A DNA stretch of 64,000 nt, from contig OY540812.1 in assembly GCA_961205875.1 (NCBI GenBank), positions 27,537,098 to 27,601,097 on the forward strand, read 5' to 3'. A program made the position numbers and the translations under genes. The notes below the pieces were generated by a model, which was not told the origin of the DNA, searched no databases, and saw only the letters and a list, made by a program, of their open reading frames with translations. Of this stretch, positions 33,911-46,922 are shown in pieces. Position 1 is the stretch's first letter; the number at the start of each line of letters is the position of its first letter. This stretch comes from Sialis fuliginosa. Taxonomy: Eukaryota > Arthropoda > Insecta > Megaloptera > Sialidae.

Positions 33911-36174
33911 GTACAGTCACCTGCATTAATGGTCTTGCAATTTGTATTCATTTTCGTTTATCACAAACTTAGTAGGCTCCTCCCATTTGATTATTATAAT
34001 ATTTATATCATTTCTCCATGTATCAAACAAAGACAGATATTTTGAAATTCATTTGCTAGATAAAGAACTACTCTTTGTTTATAGTATTCATATATATTTG
34101 TGCAATTAAATTATTATGTAATTTATTAAAAATTGTATAAGTAAATTTTGTGGCAATAAATATTTGATATTTCGAATTTTAGTATTTAAATATATTAAAC
34201 TTGATATAAAATTATATGTCTCATTAATATGGATAAGGTGGAGATTAAAACATTTTGAAGGGGGTAGGAGTATGTACCCCCCCACCCACTGAAAGGCGAA
34301 GTATATTCGTTTAATGTTATGCTCCCTTTAAAAAAACTTATAAATTTAAAGCAATTTAAATAAAGGGGGTGGAGTCATAGGGGCCCATAAGAAACAACAT
34401 TTGTAAAACTATAGCAAATCAAATAAAAATTTCTTAATTTAATATACAATTCTTTTGCTTCGAACTTCAAAACTTGTTTTGTCTACCCCCCTATCAAATT
34501 TGAAGTTAGTATTGTTAAACCAATTTTTTCAATTTCGGATTTTGATGGCAATATCCATTTTAACCTTCTCTGAATCCATTCTGATTATTTTCGACTTGAT
34601 GGTTATGTGCCGATCTGTAGTCGTTAAAAAACGACAAAGAAAGTCCAGTGATAGCCATTGCACCTTTTTAAATGTAATTTAAAAATTTTAAACTAGTCAT
34701 TATAATGCCTAATGACTATAAAAAAGGAATTTGAAATTTTTATATTTTGTTAAATATGTATACCTACGAGTGGGTTAAAATTAACGCATGTGTTATTGCA
34801 AAGGTAGTGATTTTATTGTTTATATTTATATTACAAGAAACGCAAATTATTATTGCAAATAAACTGCCCTGGTCGACACAAGACTTTTTTATACATCATG
34901 ATACAGATGAAAATTACATTAGTTAATACTTTCTGCTAAGAAATTGAATATAAACTACAAATTTTATAGTCCAGTCTGTGGAGGCTAAAACATATTATTT
35001 TTGGGTACAGTTTTAATACTAACAGCATTTGTTACAAATATGAAGAGAATAATACCCTAAGTTTGCTCCGATTTAGGTTGTTCGCGACAGGGGTTAACCA
35101 TGGTTCATTTGCAAAATTCTTAAGATTTTCTGATTTTTGGTAAATAGTGGTCTAAATAAGTATTATAAAAAAAGTTTTCATGTAAAATTTTGAAAAAAAT
35201 TTAAAAAATCATTTGTTTATCCGTTACGCTGATTAAAATGGCTGAAAACACACTCTTTTAAGCTGTAATAAGTAATAACTAATTAAGTTTAACGTTTTTT
35301 AAGTTGATACTCCTGGAAAATAAACATTCTGTAGTACAGAACATTCACTGAAAATTAGGACCTGACATCTTCAATTGTTTTTGTTTAATTAAATTATTAA
35401 TAATGGAATCATGCTTGTTTATGATTCACAATACAATTTTTTGTAAAACCTTTATTTTTGTAAAATTGTTTGTATGTGTTTCCAATCGATTGTCGCCATA
35501 AAAAAGTTAAATTTATCAATATGGCAAATAGTGGCATTGAAATCTTATTGTTGAATTATTTTTATTATAAACAAATACAGTTGTTTCATAGAACCAGCAA
35601 CATTAAAAAAATAATAGCCAAAAACCTGCTCCGAACAATTATTTATCTATTGGTGAAAGCCGCATTAAAATCGGTTCAGTAGTTTTTGAGTTATTTTGTT
35701 GTATATTACACACTACACAATTTTGATAAAAATTGATTGTTTATACAATTAATTAATTAACTCTACCTACATAAAAAAGCTTATTTTTGTATCTTTTACC
35801 GCTTATCTCGAAAAATATGATGTGTAAAACGTAAAATGTAATAGCAAAAAATAATATATTAATATTTTATTGTTAAAATGTATAAAATAATATCCAAATC
35901 CAATATAAACTGTAGATACATATAAGATTTAAAATATACATAAGTAAATAACCATAATAAATATAAGAAATTAGGTAACAAAAGCAAAATTTGTAATAAT
36001 AAATCATTATTTGAAATGGACGTATATTTATTGTTTTTATTTAAAATCTTATAACTGCAAGTGTAAGCTTCGCCCTAGAAAAAGATAACCGATGATGTTT
36101 GTCTTTAAATTTAAAATCTGTTGTAAGCGATTATGGCCTTTAGGGTGCCAGACGAGTTCTACAGGTGACTGTAC
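33911..36174. mobile_element. 2.26-kb TA-flanked element, decayed
   Basis: GTACAGTCACCTG at the left and CAGGTGACTGTAC at the right are an exact inverted pair, with TA as likely target. Both ends (33940-34240 and 36010-36170) resemble, in inverse, one region at 43855-44260. No transposase frame survives. Confidence 0.5.
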
Positions 36175-36618
36175 TTTACATACATTGAACCTTGAGTAGA
36201 ACCTGTGTAATTTGAATCTCAATGTTTTGACTTGTTTCGAGCTATAAAAGTATGAAAGAAAATTCGAATGGTAGAGGCAAATATTTATTTTAATAATAAA
36301 TATGCTTCGAATTATTTGACTCTTCTAATTACATAACAACATTTTGGATTTGAGATATAAAGGCCCATATTAATAAAATTCGAATAGATTAGAATATCAG
36401 TATATAAAATATAAATATCAGAAGTTATATAAAATGACGATAATCAAAATAATAAATAATTTTCCAGGATTTTTTATTAGACTGCAGAATGTGTGAATTA
36501 ACATTTAACTTTTACTGAAAATAAAATTTCTTGAGTTGCTATCGTTAAACCATTCTTATTTTGATTTTTAACATTAAAAATTTTTATCATGAAGCTGAAA
36601 AAAAAATTCTGTAGTAAA

Positions 36619-37491
36619 CAGGGTAACCCATTTTAAGTGCACACTTCTGATAACTTTTTATGGTGAAATTTATCAAAAAACTTTTCAGGTAAAAGTTGCA
36701 CGGTTTGGGACATAGACGTACTCGGATGAATTTTTGTTAGGTGGTGTTTTCAAGGTCACATGAAGGTCAAGATCATTTTTTTAATTGAGAACCTATATTT
36801 TTTATTTAGATATTTTATTCTTTGTAAAAAAACACGAATCTTTCATTAAAAACTTTTTTTAAACAAATTAATCTTTCCGAGATATCTAACCAAATAATTC
36901 GAGATTTTGAACATTCAATAATTTTTTACCCAGAAACCATCAACTTTAGAAAAAAAGTACTTGATACAAAAAATGTTTATTTTGATCTAATAAGACTTGG
37001 ATAATTATTTTTAAAAAATTAAAACTTTTTCAATTTATTTTATTTATGCAAAAAAACCAGATGTTAAAAAATTTTTTTGAATAATTCTCGTAAGTTTCAT
37101 TAGACCAAGATCAAAACACATATTTTTTGTATCTAGTACTTTTTCTCTAAGGTTGATGGTTTCTGACAATGAGTGAAAAATTATTGAAAGTTCAAAATCT
37201 CGAATTATTTTGTTAGATATCTCGGAAAGATTAATTTGTTTAAAAAAAAGTTTTCAATGAAATATTCGTGTTTTTCACGAAGAATAAAATTACTAAATAA
37301 AAAATATAGGTTCTCATTTAAAAAAATGATGTTGACCTTCATGTGATCTTGAAAACACCACCTAACAAAAATTCATCCGAGTACGTCTATGTCTCCCTCC
37401 AAACCGTGCAACTTTTATCTGAAAAGTTTTTTGATAACATTTCACCATAAAAAGTTATCAGAGGTGTGCACATAAAATGGGTCACCCTGTA
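36619..37491. mobile_element. 0.87-kb fold-back element
   Basis: Left CAGGGTAACCCATTTTAAGT and right (inverted) CAGGGTGACCCATTTTATGT start arms of about 390 bp (36619-37005 and 37088-37489). They share GTACGTCTATGTC, AACACCACCTAACAAAAAT and ACCTTCATGTGA. TAGTAAA lies on both sides (36612-36618, 37492-37498). Confidence 0.78.
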
Positions 37492-37847
37492 TAGTAAACA
37501 ATCTAAAGTACTTTAAACAACATTATTTTTACACAAATTCTTATTAATAAAAACACTAGTGTGTATTTCACCACATAAGCGCATGTTTGAAGTGAAACTT
37601 CTTTTCTTTTCCTTAACCATACGATTAAATAAATAAACTTGTGGTTGATTTGTACGCATGCGCTACTCATCCATCGTTCTCTTATACATTTACTCTCGCA
37701 TATATATGCACACCCTCCTATGTTTGTTTAACGTGTCGAGGTCATTCCAATTCACAAATCTCGCTAAAGAAGTTTCACTTCAATAAATAAAAAAAATGAA
37801 TCAAATTAATTATCGAGCAATAGATATTTATTATTAAAGTTATTTAC

Positions 37848-37982
37848 CTGTATTAGCCGATGGTCTCTCATAATTTTCCTGACGCATTTAAATATAAATG
37901 CGGCACACATTCCAGACACGATGAGTGAAAAAATCACCATGATGATGATAATATTTTCCTCCTTCATTTTGCTTTTGTTTGC
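37848..37982 (-). CDS. Exon: juxtamembrane and transmembrane segment
   Basis: Acceptor AG (37984-37983) and donor GTAAAT (37847-37842), with phase 0 on both sides and 45 codons. A short polar linker, ANKSKMKEEN, is followed by about 21 hydrophobic residues (IIIIMVIFSLIVSGMCAAFIF, residues 181-201). A basic stop-transfer sequence, KCVRKIMRDHR, comes next and sets the C-terminal side in the cytoplasm. Cys196 and Cys203 lie at or near the inner membrane face and could be palmitoylated (inference). A fully symmetric phase-0 exon holding the whole membrane anchor could be skipped without shifting the frame, which would give a secreted form. There is no evidence here that this happens. Confidence 0.92.
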
Positions 37983-39350
37983 CTGCAACAATAGGAAACG
38001 AATCAGTGTAAATTAGATGAACAAAACTGTAAACAATAATCATACAAATTTAATCCATTTGGTGATTGTGAATTGCTATAGTTTCTAACTTTTAAATCAT
38101 GTTCGCATTGCTCGATAAATAAAAAATATATCATTTTATATTTTTTATTTTACGTATAATAAATGTAATTGTAACTACAAATATTTGGAACTGAAAAATT
38201 AACTGTATAATATAAAAGTACTTAAGTATATTAATGTACTTAGGTACTTTAAAAGTAATTAGGTACATTTGCATGTATTTCAGTACATATGTACAATAAT
38301 TATATAATAAATGTAAGTATAATTATAACGGACTTTTTTGAAAAGGTATTTAAACATAAAAAAAATTGTTTGGTAAAGTACTTAAGTACTTCCAAGTATA
38401 GTTACTCATAAAATTATATAAGTATATCACAATTCGGGTCATAAGCCTATTATTGCAACATAACAATTTTTTATATAAACAATCATTATTCTTCAATTAA
38501 TAGTTCACTATGAATTACAAATAATTTTTTTTTATCTGTACATATAATAAAAATACGAATAACAAAAACGATATTTTAAAATTGACCTACATTTATATAG
38601 GTACAGTAAAACTGTTAAAAAGAACAATTAATTACTCTCATTTACTAATTCACAACAGTTTATGAAACGATGAAATAATAAAGTCTCTCATAATTCTCAC
38701 CCCATTAAAAACGGATTATAACAAATCATAAAAGTAAATATAAAAATATATGTAACATTTATAATTCTTGAAATTTATTCTCTGCTAACGATAATAAATC
38801 CAGTTAAATAATAAGTATAGTTGTGCCAGCATTAAAATAATAATTACCCTATAAATAAATCTCTTTTAAAGTACACAATTAACAGCTTGGAAATATCTCA
38901 GAATTTAAACAAAGTAAATTCGGATTTCTTAATTAGTTCCTTTCGGACAGGTACTTATCTTTTGTCGTCGTGGAAAATTAAGAAAAAATACCTCGCGTGA
39001 AAAATTCAGAGGTAGAAAACGAACGTTAATTCTAAAGTAAACTAGACAAATGGTAAACTAGTTATACCTATTATTTATTGATTTTTGTCTACGTAAGTAC
39101 GAGTATCTATATAAAAACAAGGCAAACAAATTAATAAAAAATGTCCACTGTCATTAAAACGATAAAAAATGTATTTAATTAATTTACTGGTATAGTGGCG
39201 CAGTCGTTCGGAAAATCACCCCGGATCATTTTTTTGTTTTTATCATATCGAAGAGGTTGATCTGATTATAAAAATTCAGGTTCGACAAAAGTAAAAAATT
39301 AGGTATTCTAAATCATGAAAAACTATAATTTTATCACCCATATATACTAA

Positions 39351-39640
39351 TTACTAATATTATAAATGCGGAAGTGTCTCTATCTGTCTCCCTGTCTATC
39401 TGTTTGTGACCTTTTCACGGCTAAACTGCTGAATCGATTCTGATGAAATTTGGCAGTGAGAAAGTTTGCATCCTGAGGAAGGATATAGGCTACTTTGTGT
39501 TCCGAAAAATTGATTAGATATAAAAAATGTAAGTGCGTACTTTTGTACGCGCGATAGGTTATACTTTTTTGGCGTAGACATCTAGCGTACAAATGCGAAT
39601 CATAACAGAAATCTGTGCGAAGTCGCGGGTAACAGCTAGT
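39351..39640 (-). mobile_element. RTE-like LINE 3' fragment
   Basis: Reverse sense: ACTAGCTGTTACCCGCGACT, then 'gtagcctatatccttcc', 'gaatcgattcagcag' and 'cacaaacagatagac'. Same family as 51675-51905. Confidence 0.65.
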
Positions 39641-40140
39641 TCTTTATAATCTTCAAATAAAAGTTAATAACACGGTTTACTTCAATTTCAAGATTCCTGC
39701 TGGTAACTGCCTTAATTAGAATTAACAACAATGTGCGTTTCGCTACTCTGCACGTTCAGGCACTGTATCACCTTCCCACTTAAATTCTTACATTCCATAT
39801 GGGAAAAATAGTACATAATATACAAATTACAGCTAATTCAAATACTAAAAAGGTTCTGCACATATTTTTCGTCAGATTTGTATTTCACTGAGTAATGAGT
39901 AATGACCATCTGAATTTATTAAAATAATTGATCTAGTAATTTAATGAAAAAACAATATTAATATTAGACATAATTTTATTTAGTCCGCCACTGCTCTTAT
40001 GTATATAAAAAAGTAACATGTAATTAAATAAATTAAAACATAATTATAAGTAGTTATTTTAATTTTAATTTCCAACAAACACCTAACATAAAAAATCTTT
40101 AGAACTGAATTTATTCTAAAGTTGTTTATGATACATTATA

Positions 40141-41008
40141 CAGGATGCGGCAGAACCGATTACGCAGTTTTGGAGAGTCAATTCTTGGGCGGAGGTGCGA
40201 AGAGGAAGGTGCACGTTACCTCTCTCTGTTCCACCGGTCACCCCATTTCCGTAGCCAACATGGTTTGGACTGGAGCACATTGGGGCTTTGCTGTGTGCGC
40301 GTATTTTGAAAACAACCAATCTATTATCGCGAGGCAAAGCTTTTCAGCGACATTTCAACACAATGCTGTCCATAATGCGAAAACAATTAGGTTCTGGGTT
40401 AGGCAGTCGGATGAAACTGGTAGCACACTAAGAAGAAATGCACAGGACCGACGCAGGTCCATCAGAACACCAAAAAATGTGCAGCTGGTGAGAGCATTGA
40501 TCGAGCAATCGCCAAGACGCTCTGCTCGAAGGCATGCTGTTGTTTTGAGGATGTAAGACCGCAGTTTGAGAAAGATTCTGAATTTCGATTTGAATTTTCA
40601 TCCCTTCAAAATAATGATGGCTCAAGAATTCAGCCCAGCAGACTACGCCAACCACCAAAACCCGTGTGAGCAAATGCTAGCACAGATTCCTCTCGAGGCA
40701 ACTTTTTTCAATAGCGACTTGCGTCGGCCATGTTCTTACAACTGTCTAACCCAGCACCGAATTGTTTTCACATTAGCGACAGCATTGTTGAACGGAATGT
40801 TGAAAAACTCTTTGCGTTGCGATAATAGATTGGTTGTTTTCAAAATACACCCACACAGTTAAGTCCCGATGTGCTCCGGTCTAAACCATGTTGGCTACTG
40901 AAATGGGGTGACCGACGGAACAGAGGGAGGCCACGTGCACCTTCTTCCTCCTACCACCGCCTGAGCATTGACTCCCTAAAACTGCGTAATCGGTTCTGCA
41001 GCACCCTG
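40141..41008. mobile_element. Inverted dimer of a mariner-like transposon fragment
   Basis: Ends CAGGATGCGGCAGAACCG and, inverted, CAGGGTGCTGCAGAACCG, with TA on both sides. Each arm of about 270 bp (40141-40412, 40735-41008) carries the 5' end of the same transposon, including the start of its transposase, in opposite orientation. The spacer continues the left copy's gene. The whole acts as one TA-flanked fold-back unit. Confidence 0.8.
40266..40720 (+). pseudogene. Mariner-like transposase N-terminal fragment
   Basis: One frame reads an N-terminal helix-turn-helix region (YFENNQSIIARQSFS, then TIRFWVRQSDETGS, RRSIRTPKNVQ and QSPRRSARRHA), a stop TAA at 40554-40556, and then in frame DRSLRKILNFDLNFHPFKI and CEQMLAQI. 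This is the DUF4817-type DNA-binding half of insect mariner-like transposases. The catalytic DDE/D half is missing, since the inverted second copy takes over at about 40735. Confidence 0.75.
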
Positions 41009-41639
41009 TACATAACATAATAATATATCAAAATAAGGAAACAAAACATATTGATTGATGATGATATTTGAATATTACATAAACAGTAATATCTTTATTA
41101 TTTAAACAGACGTATATTATTTCATAACCACAACAAAGTAACACGATACGATATACAATACAAGTGATAAAGATTTGATAATACTTAGATTACAAGTTAT
41201 TTAATTTGATGTAACAAGATAAATAATCTGTCAAAATTCCATATAGCTTTAACTTACTAAAATATCACAAACAATAATAAATCAAATATCTGAACGTCAG
41301 ATACACTGGTCTATCACTAGATGGCAGTTTCTTAAACCATAGGCGTAGTAACTGGCGGTATAAATAGGGGATTATTTAATAAATAATAATAAGTATCAGG
41401 ATTTTAATATACTTTTCAATGAGTAATTTAGTGAGAAATTGTTTATAAAATTTTTAAAAATGATTGAATGCAATCCAATTGTAACATTTTTGTAATATAT
41501 TATTTTTTAATAGGAAAGTCTAATTCTAGTTCCTCCATGTTCGGTGTGATTTTTTAACGTTTCTTACTGGTTGAAAATAGTAGAGGCATACACATTACAC
41601 AGTGCTTCGTAGTTACCTACTGAGAATCTGCATCTTATA

Positions 41640-42060
41640 CATTTCACAATTTTGTGTTGGACATGCACATGATAGGGTTTTCTTTCGAAATTAACTAAAT
41701 ACATTTTTACAATAAAAAATTCCATGTTCGTTATAATTTTCATTGAAAGTATTAATTAAAAGCTACATTGTGGGTTTTTTCAGAGTTTCTGTTTTGACAG
41801 TTTAGAATTTAAAAGCATTTGACCCAGTTTTAACCAAGGATATAAATTTAATCTATAACATTGTTTTCACTTATCGCTAACTATTTACACAACGCACTCG
41901 ATTTTTTCCCCAAATTCATGAAATTTTCATAAAATATCCACAAATTATACATTTAAACCTTCCTTATGAAACACTCTATCCATTAGTGAAAACCCGAATA
42001 AAATCCGTGTAGTAGTTACTGAGAAAATTGACGCGGCGGGGTTTTATGCTATGGTATAGA
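41640..42060 (+). mobile_element. LINE 3' fragment
   Basis: 'ttggacatgcacatgatagg', 'ttttcattgaaagtattaat' and 'gaataaaatccgtgtagtag' match pieces at 63270-63440 and 4400-4540. Confidence 0.45.
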
Positions 42061-43854
42061 TGTGATTTTTTAACAATATTGAAGTTGAATACAAGACAAA
42101 TCGTGAAAGTATTTTTGAAGATAATAGTCTACTTGTTGTTTACATCTAAATGTAAACAACAAGTAGATATATACATCTATAACTAAGATAAAATAAGGTA
42201 TAATAAAGGTAAAATAAAGTATTTATTTTAATTTATTAACGACGTGCCCCCTCACGTTAGTTATGTAGAGCTACGTTTATGCACAAACATGAGAGAGATG
42301 GTCAACACGGTAAATGATATATCACCTACGCGGACTGCAGAGATTATCTCGAACTGTAAAAGCAAACAAACCTGGCTAATACCCCATTTAGGAAATTCAT
42401 CAATAGAAATGTACTGGCTGCCTTAGTATCCGGCACTATTGACAAAATTAATGGTACACAGGATTATTTATCGGATGTGATTTGTTGTGTTCTCTTCTAT
42501 AATGCAGATTGTCTAATCTCTGCTTTTGTAAAATGAAAATTGTTTTAATTATTTATTAAAAACGACTATTTACTCTTTTTGTCGTTATTTTCGAAAAGTT
42601 TTCAAATAATGTTCAATATTGCAATTTTGGCTAATAAATTAAAATACATTGTTTCCAGTTCATAATTTTACTATGCTCGGTTACTAATTTTTTTTCAATA
42701 TTTTAGATTGCAATAAAAATATTAGACTGTCAATGGTTTTATAAGACATAATACATATATAAAATATCAGTATACCTTTAGACTTTAGAAATAATTAATT
42801 CATGTCAGACAAGTAACTAACAATAAGTAACTAATTAAGTATTTTTTTTTGACAGTTAAAACATAAAAAAAATATTAACAGAGTAAAATGCAATTTCTAC
42901 GTAAATATGTAAATGAAATACCTAATAAGTATCAGCGAATCCTTTTCACACTATTGATTGAGTTCTAATTAAGCATTTCAATAACAAAACAATTATCTTA
43001 ATTTATCCCCTATTCGAGGTTATTCACAGCAAGTAACTAATAACCAAAAAGCTACCATAGGTACCACGGAACTTTCTTATACGCAGTACTGAGTGTACAG
43101 CGTACGATTGTCTAGTTATATAACTTTGACCTAGGTAGACTAGGCACTCCCTTGGGCCTAGAATTTCAAAAGTGAAAGCGAAAAAAAAAATTTTTTTTTT
43201 AACGAGGCCCAATAACCTTAGTCTGCCTTTGCCTTTCTGGATTATTAACTGACAAAAGATAATAAATTATAGAAAATAACGTTCTTTACAAATTTATAAG
43301 CCATATTTGCAATTATTTTACCTTTCAGTAACTATTTTATAATTTCCTATATTTTAAAACTAATTACCTTTTTTCATACAGCTTTAAATTTTTTTTAGAT
43401 CAATTAAAAAAATGCCAGAAAACGGTGTTTTCACCCTTCAACCCCATTTTTTGGGTGTTTACCACTTTTAGGTTCGAATTCTATGCTCTAAAATCTATCT
43501 TAAATGCTTGTTCTTAAAAGTTCGGATTTTTACACTTTTTACTACTTCGTTGACTGCACTAATTTTCGATTAAATAATAAAATAAATTTATCAACAATAA
43601 CTATTTTACAAAAAAAATCTACTATACAGTAACTATTTCATTTAAAATAACAACTATTTTTCCAATCTCTATAATATATAATATATTTCATATATGAACC
43701 AAGTATTTTGAAAGTGGCCTGTCCATAGGAATTTCTATGAACTTAGCCTACTTTTAAAACAACCGGCTCATATATGGGTGTATAAGAAGGTAAACATTTT
43801 TGAAATATAATGTTTAGAATATGTACATATATCTACAATTTATTATGTACTTTG

Positions 43855-44260
43855 GGCTTCAGAAATCGTCTGCCAGCGTAAAGTTCAGAATCGCTCTCAA
43901 CAGATTCCAATCATCGGTTATCTTTTTCTAGGGCGGAGTTTATATAGTTACATAATTTTAAATAAAAATAGAAATATACGTCCATTTAATTTTATAACAA
44001 GTATAACATATTAAATACTAAATTTGGAATATCAAAATTTACTTATACAATTTTCAATAATAATTAATTTTCATAATAATTTAATCGCATAATATATATT
44101 AGTACTATAAACGAAGAGTACTTCTTTATCTAGCAAATGAGTTTCAAAATATCTGTCTTTGTTTGGTACATGGAGAAATGTTTTAAATATTATAATAATC
44201 AAATGGGAGGAGCCTACTAGGTTTGTGATAGGCGAATTCGAATGAAAATTGGTCGACCAT
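43855..44260 (-). repeat. Inverted copy of the ends of the 33911-36174 element
   Basis: 'tcggttatctttttctaggg' to 'atatacgtccattt' matches 36010-36100 in inverse. 'acaatttt' to 'caaatgggaggagcctacta' matches 33970-34140 in inverse. Here the two pieces are adjacent, so this copy lacks the about 1.9-kb middle. Confidence 0.55.
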
Positions 44261-46183
44261 TTCTGTATACGACTGTACAATGTCATACGATAATATCTAT
44301 AAATGCTACATACATTAAACAAATACCTTGTATAGAAAGAAAACTCAAATGTTTAAATACTCAAAAAATACCTAGATTTATTTACTAGGAACTCTAGATG
44401 TGTGTCTCTTATTGTTTATGTCGGATTTACATTTGTTATTTATGTTTGCACAGTAAAATGTATACAATGTCAAAGTCAAGAAATAAGAAACAGTAGAACA
44501 AAACAATTTTCTGTCCACTGCAAATACACTTGTTACAATTTTGATTTATTTGAATTTATGTCTAAAGGATTTCGATATATTGATATCACAAAAAGTTGAA
44601 AGTAGGGTAAGACCAAAGTAAAGAAAAAATCTTCATCTCAGATGAAATAAAGTCGAACAAAAAGATTCCTCGATTTGCATGCCATATTCTCTGGAAAAAT
44701 TGATTAAATTTAGATATGTTTTTATCAATTTATCGATTAATAAATATATTATTATTGAAAGTAGTTTTTAATATAAAAATTATTTATCTATTTATTTCGA
44801 AAGTATACCGAGATACATAGAATAAGTCACACAAAGAGATATTAAATGTTGGAAAAAATGGCAATAATTTTTATACTTATAGGTATTTCAATTTCTTATC
44901 AAATTGTTGTAAGAGTTAAATTTTTCATTTCATCAGGAAGATTATTAGGGCGAGTAAGATATTGTCCAATAACGTCATTCTACAAGCTATTTAAAAAAAT
45001 CGAATATATATAACTCCATAGAATTTAATTATGCTTATTTTTAGAATTATGAGAAAGGAAACCCCTCCATAAACAGTTCAGAACGACCGCGTATTGGCGA
45101 TGTTTGTACCCCCATATGTAGTTTAGTTGTAAATTAATACGATTTTTGGTGTTATGGCTGTGATTGTTTGTTATAGTTAATAATTTCGGCATTTTTGAAA
45201 ATAAATATTTCCCATAGTGGCGGACTAAGGAAAGTTAGTACTCGGGACGGAACGTTAGTTATGCAACCCTTCTCCCAAAAACTTTTTTTTTCACAAATAT
45301 TTAAAAACAATATTTTATTTATTTACATTAAAAAAATCGTAGATGCAATTAAATGACTTTCTTTTTGTTGTCAGTTCATATTTTTTTAGTCCTCATGGTT
45401 TTTTTTAAACCTCATCAAGCTCTTCTACATTATATTAGCACTCCCTTGTACCGGAAGATAATTTGAAATCTCAGATTGATTTAAACGTAAATAAGACTGT
45501 ATTTATTTTATTTGTATTTATTTATTCTGAGAAATATAAGAAAATGTTCTACTAGTCTGGTATTAAATTAATATTTCGACAAAAATTGCAGTGCTTGTTT
45601 CTTTGTAGCAAGAAAAATGCGAAATAATTTGATAACCAGATATTAAGTTCGTAATTTATACCCACCGCATTAAACTTGTATGAAACATACAATTTCAAAA
45701 TGTATAACAATATTTCAAAAACCCCTTTAACCAATTTGTAAACTATAAAGTTTTAGGTAATTTTTTTCACCGGCCGACATATTGCTGTAACTCTACATGC
45801 CGATAATACTGTCATTTCTGTCAACGTTATTGTTTCTCTCTCGCTCAAGCGTGGAGAGGTTGGTTATTTTTCATTCAAGGATTTTCACGAAGTGGAGGAA
45901 ACTCCGGAAAAAATATGACCCCCGGTGCCGGGGACTGTATTTTTCAGCGTTAACCGTCTGACATGGGATATAAATCTAGTTAGCTTTGAGACTTTATGCG
46001 AGAAGCGGTTTGTCTTTTATTTTTTCTGTTCATATGTTTGCCCGTTTTACTTATTCCTGGTTTTATTAACAGATTGATGTATGTTCTTCAATATTTCGAC
46101 ATTGATCCTTGTAGTAGAAAAGACAGAAAATACTGAATTAGGGTGAACGAAGTTGTTGCAGACAGTTCTTAATTTTATTCAAA

Positions 46184-46922
46184 TACTAGCTGTTACCCGC
46201 GGCTTCAATCGCGTGGATTTCGAAACCCCTACTCCCGTGGTATTTTTCCCGCCGGGAACGAAACTAAGTCCATACGTGATAATTTTCGTTTGTTCTTTAT
46301 TTATTATATACAATTGTAAATATTTATCTTGGCTCTTAGTTAAAAATCGCACCCACCCTTTGTCTACAACCGAATTTACCTTTATAACTTAAGCAGATAT
46401 GCAGATAAACATATCAAAAGCCCATCCTCTTTTCATTTCCATGCTATTAGGGGCTGAATGTCGATTTTTTTATTTCTAAATCTTCGTATATGTATACATT
46501 TGAAGATAGACAGACCCTCCCCCATCCCCGAATTTATCTTATAAATTATTTAATTAACATTTATAATTATAATACACTCGCTTGCGCGGACTACGGAATT
46601 ATTGTTTAGGACTATTGAAAAATACAGTTGAATTATTTTAGATCTTTTTATTCTACACAGTTCTTTACTACAGTTAATTATTTAATATTTAACGGTTTAG
46701 GCAGCGTATTGCAAAAATGCGCGCTGGCGGCAAACTTTTTTCTGACTTGATTTGCTATTATCGTCATTGCTTATTCCTTTTGCTACCTAACGTAACAAAA
46801 TATATACATAAACCTGGGCAAAGAATACATCTAAGAATTAAAAAAAAACACGTAAATCGGATAAGTGGTTCACGAGTGATAAGCGCGCGCACTAACGGAC
46901 AGACAAACAGACAGACAGACGT
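46184..46922 (+). mobile_element. RTE-like LINE 3' fragment
   Basis: Begins ACTAGCTGTTACCCGCGGCT and ends with 'aatcggataagtggttcacg' and an ACAGACAGACAGAC tail. The middle is degraded. Confidence 0.6.

Larger units (their letters stand above)
25536..37847 (-). other. Intron (12.3 kb)
   Basis: Between the transmembrane exon and the first tail exon. Holds LINE tails, a pogo-like MITE, a 2.3-kb TA-flanked element and a fold-back (listed separately). The rest, including 26000-27400 and 31100-32380, shows nothing recognisable. Confidence 0.8.

Noticed and set aside
40122-40556. 144-codon plus-strand frame as a host gene
   Set aside because: It is the N-terminal DNA-binding part of a mariner-like transposase inside an inverted-dimer element, with an in-frame stop and no catalytic half.
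45760-45960. Possible exon in the GC-richer patch 'ccggaaaaaatatgacccc'
   Set aside because: No frame stays open on either strand with matching splice phases to the neighbouring exons.
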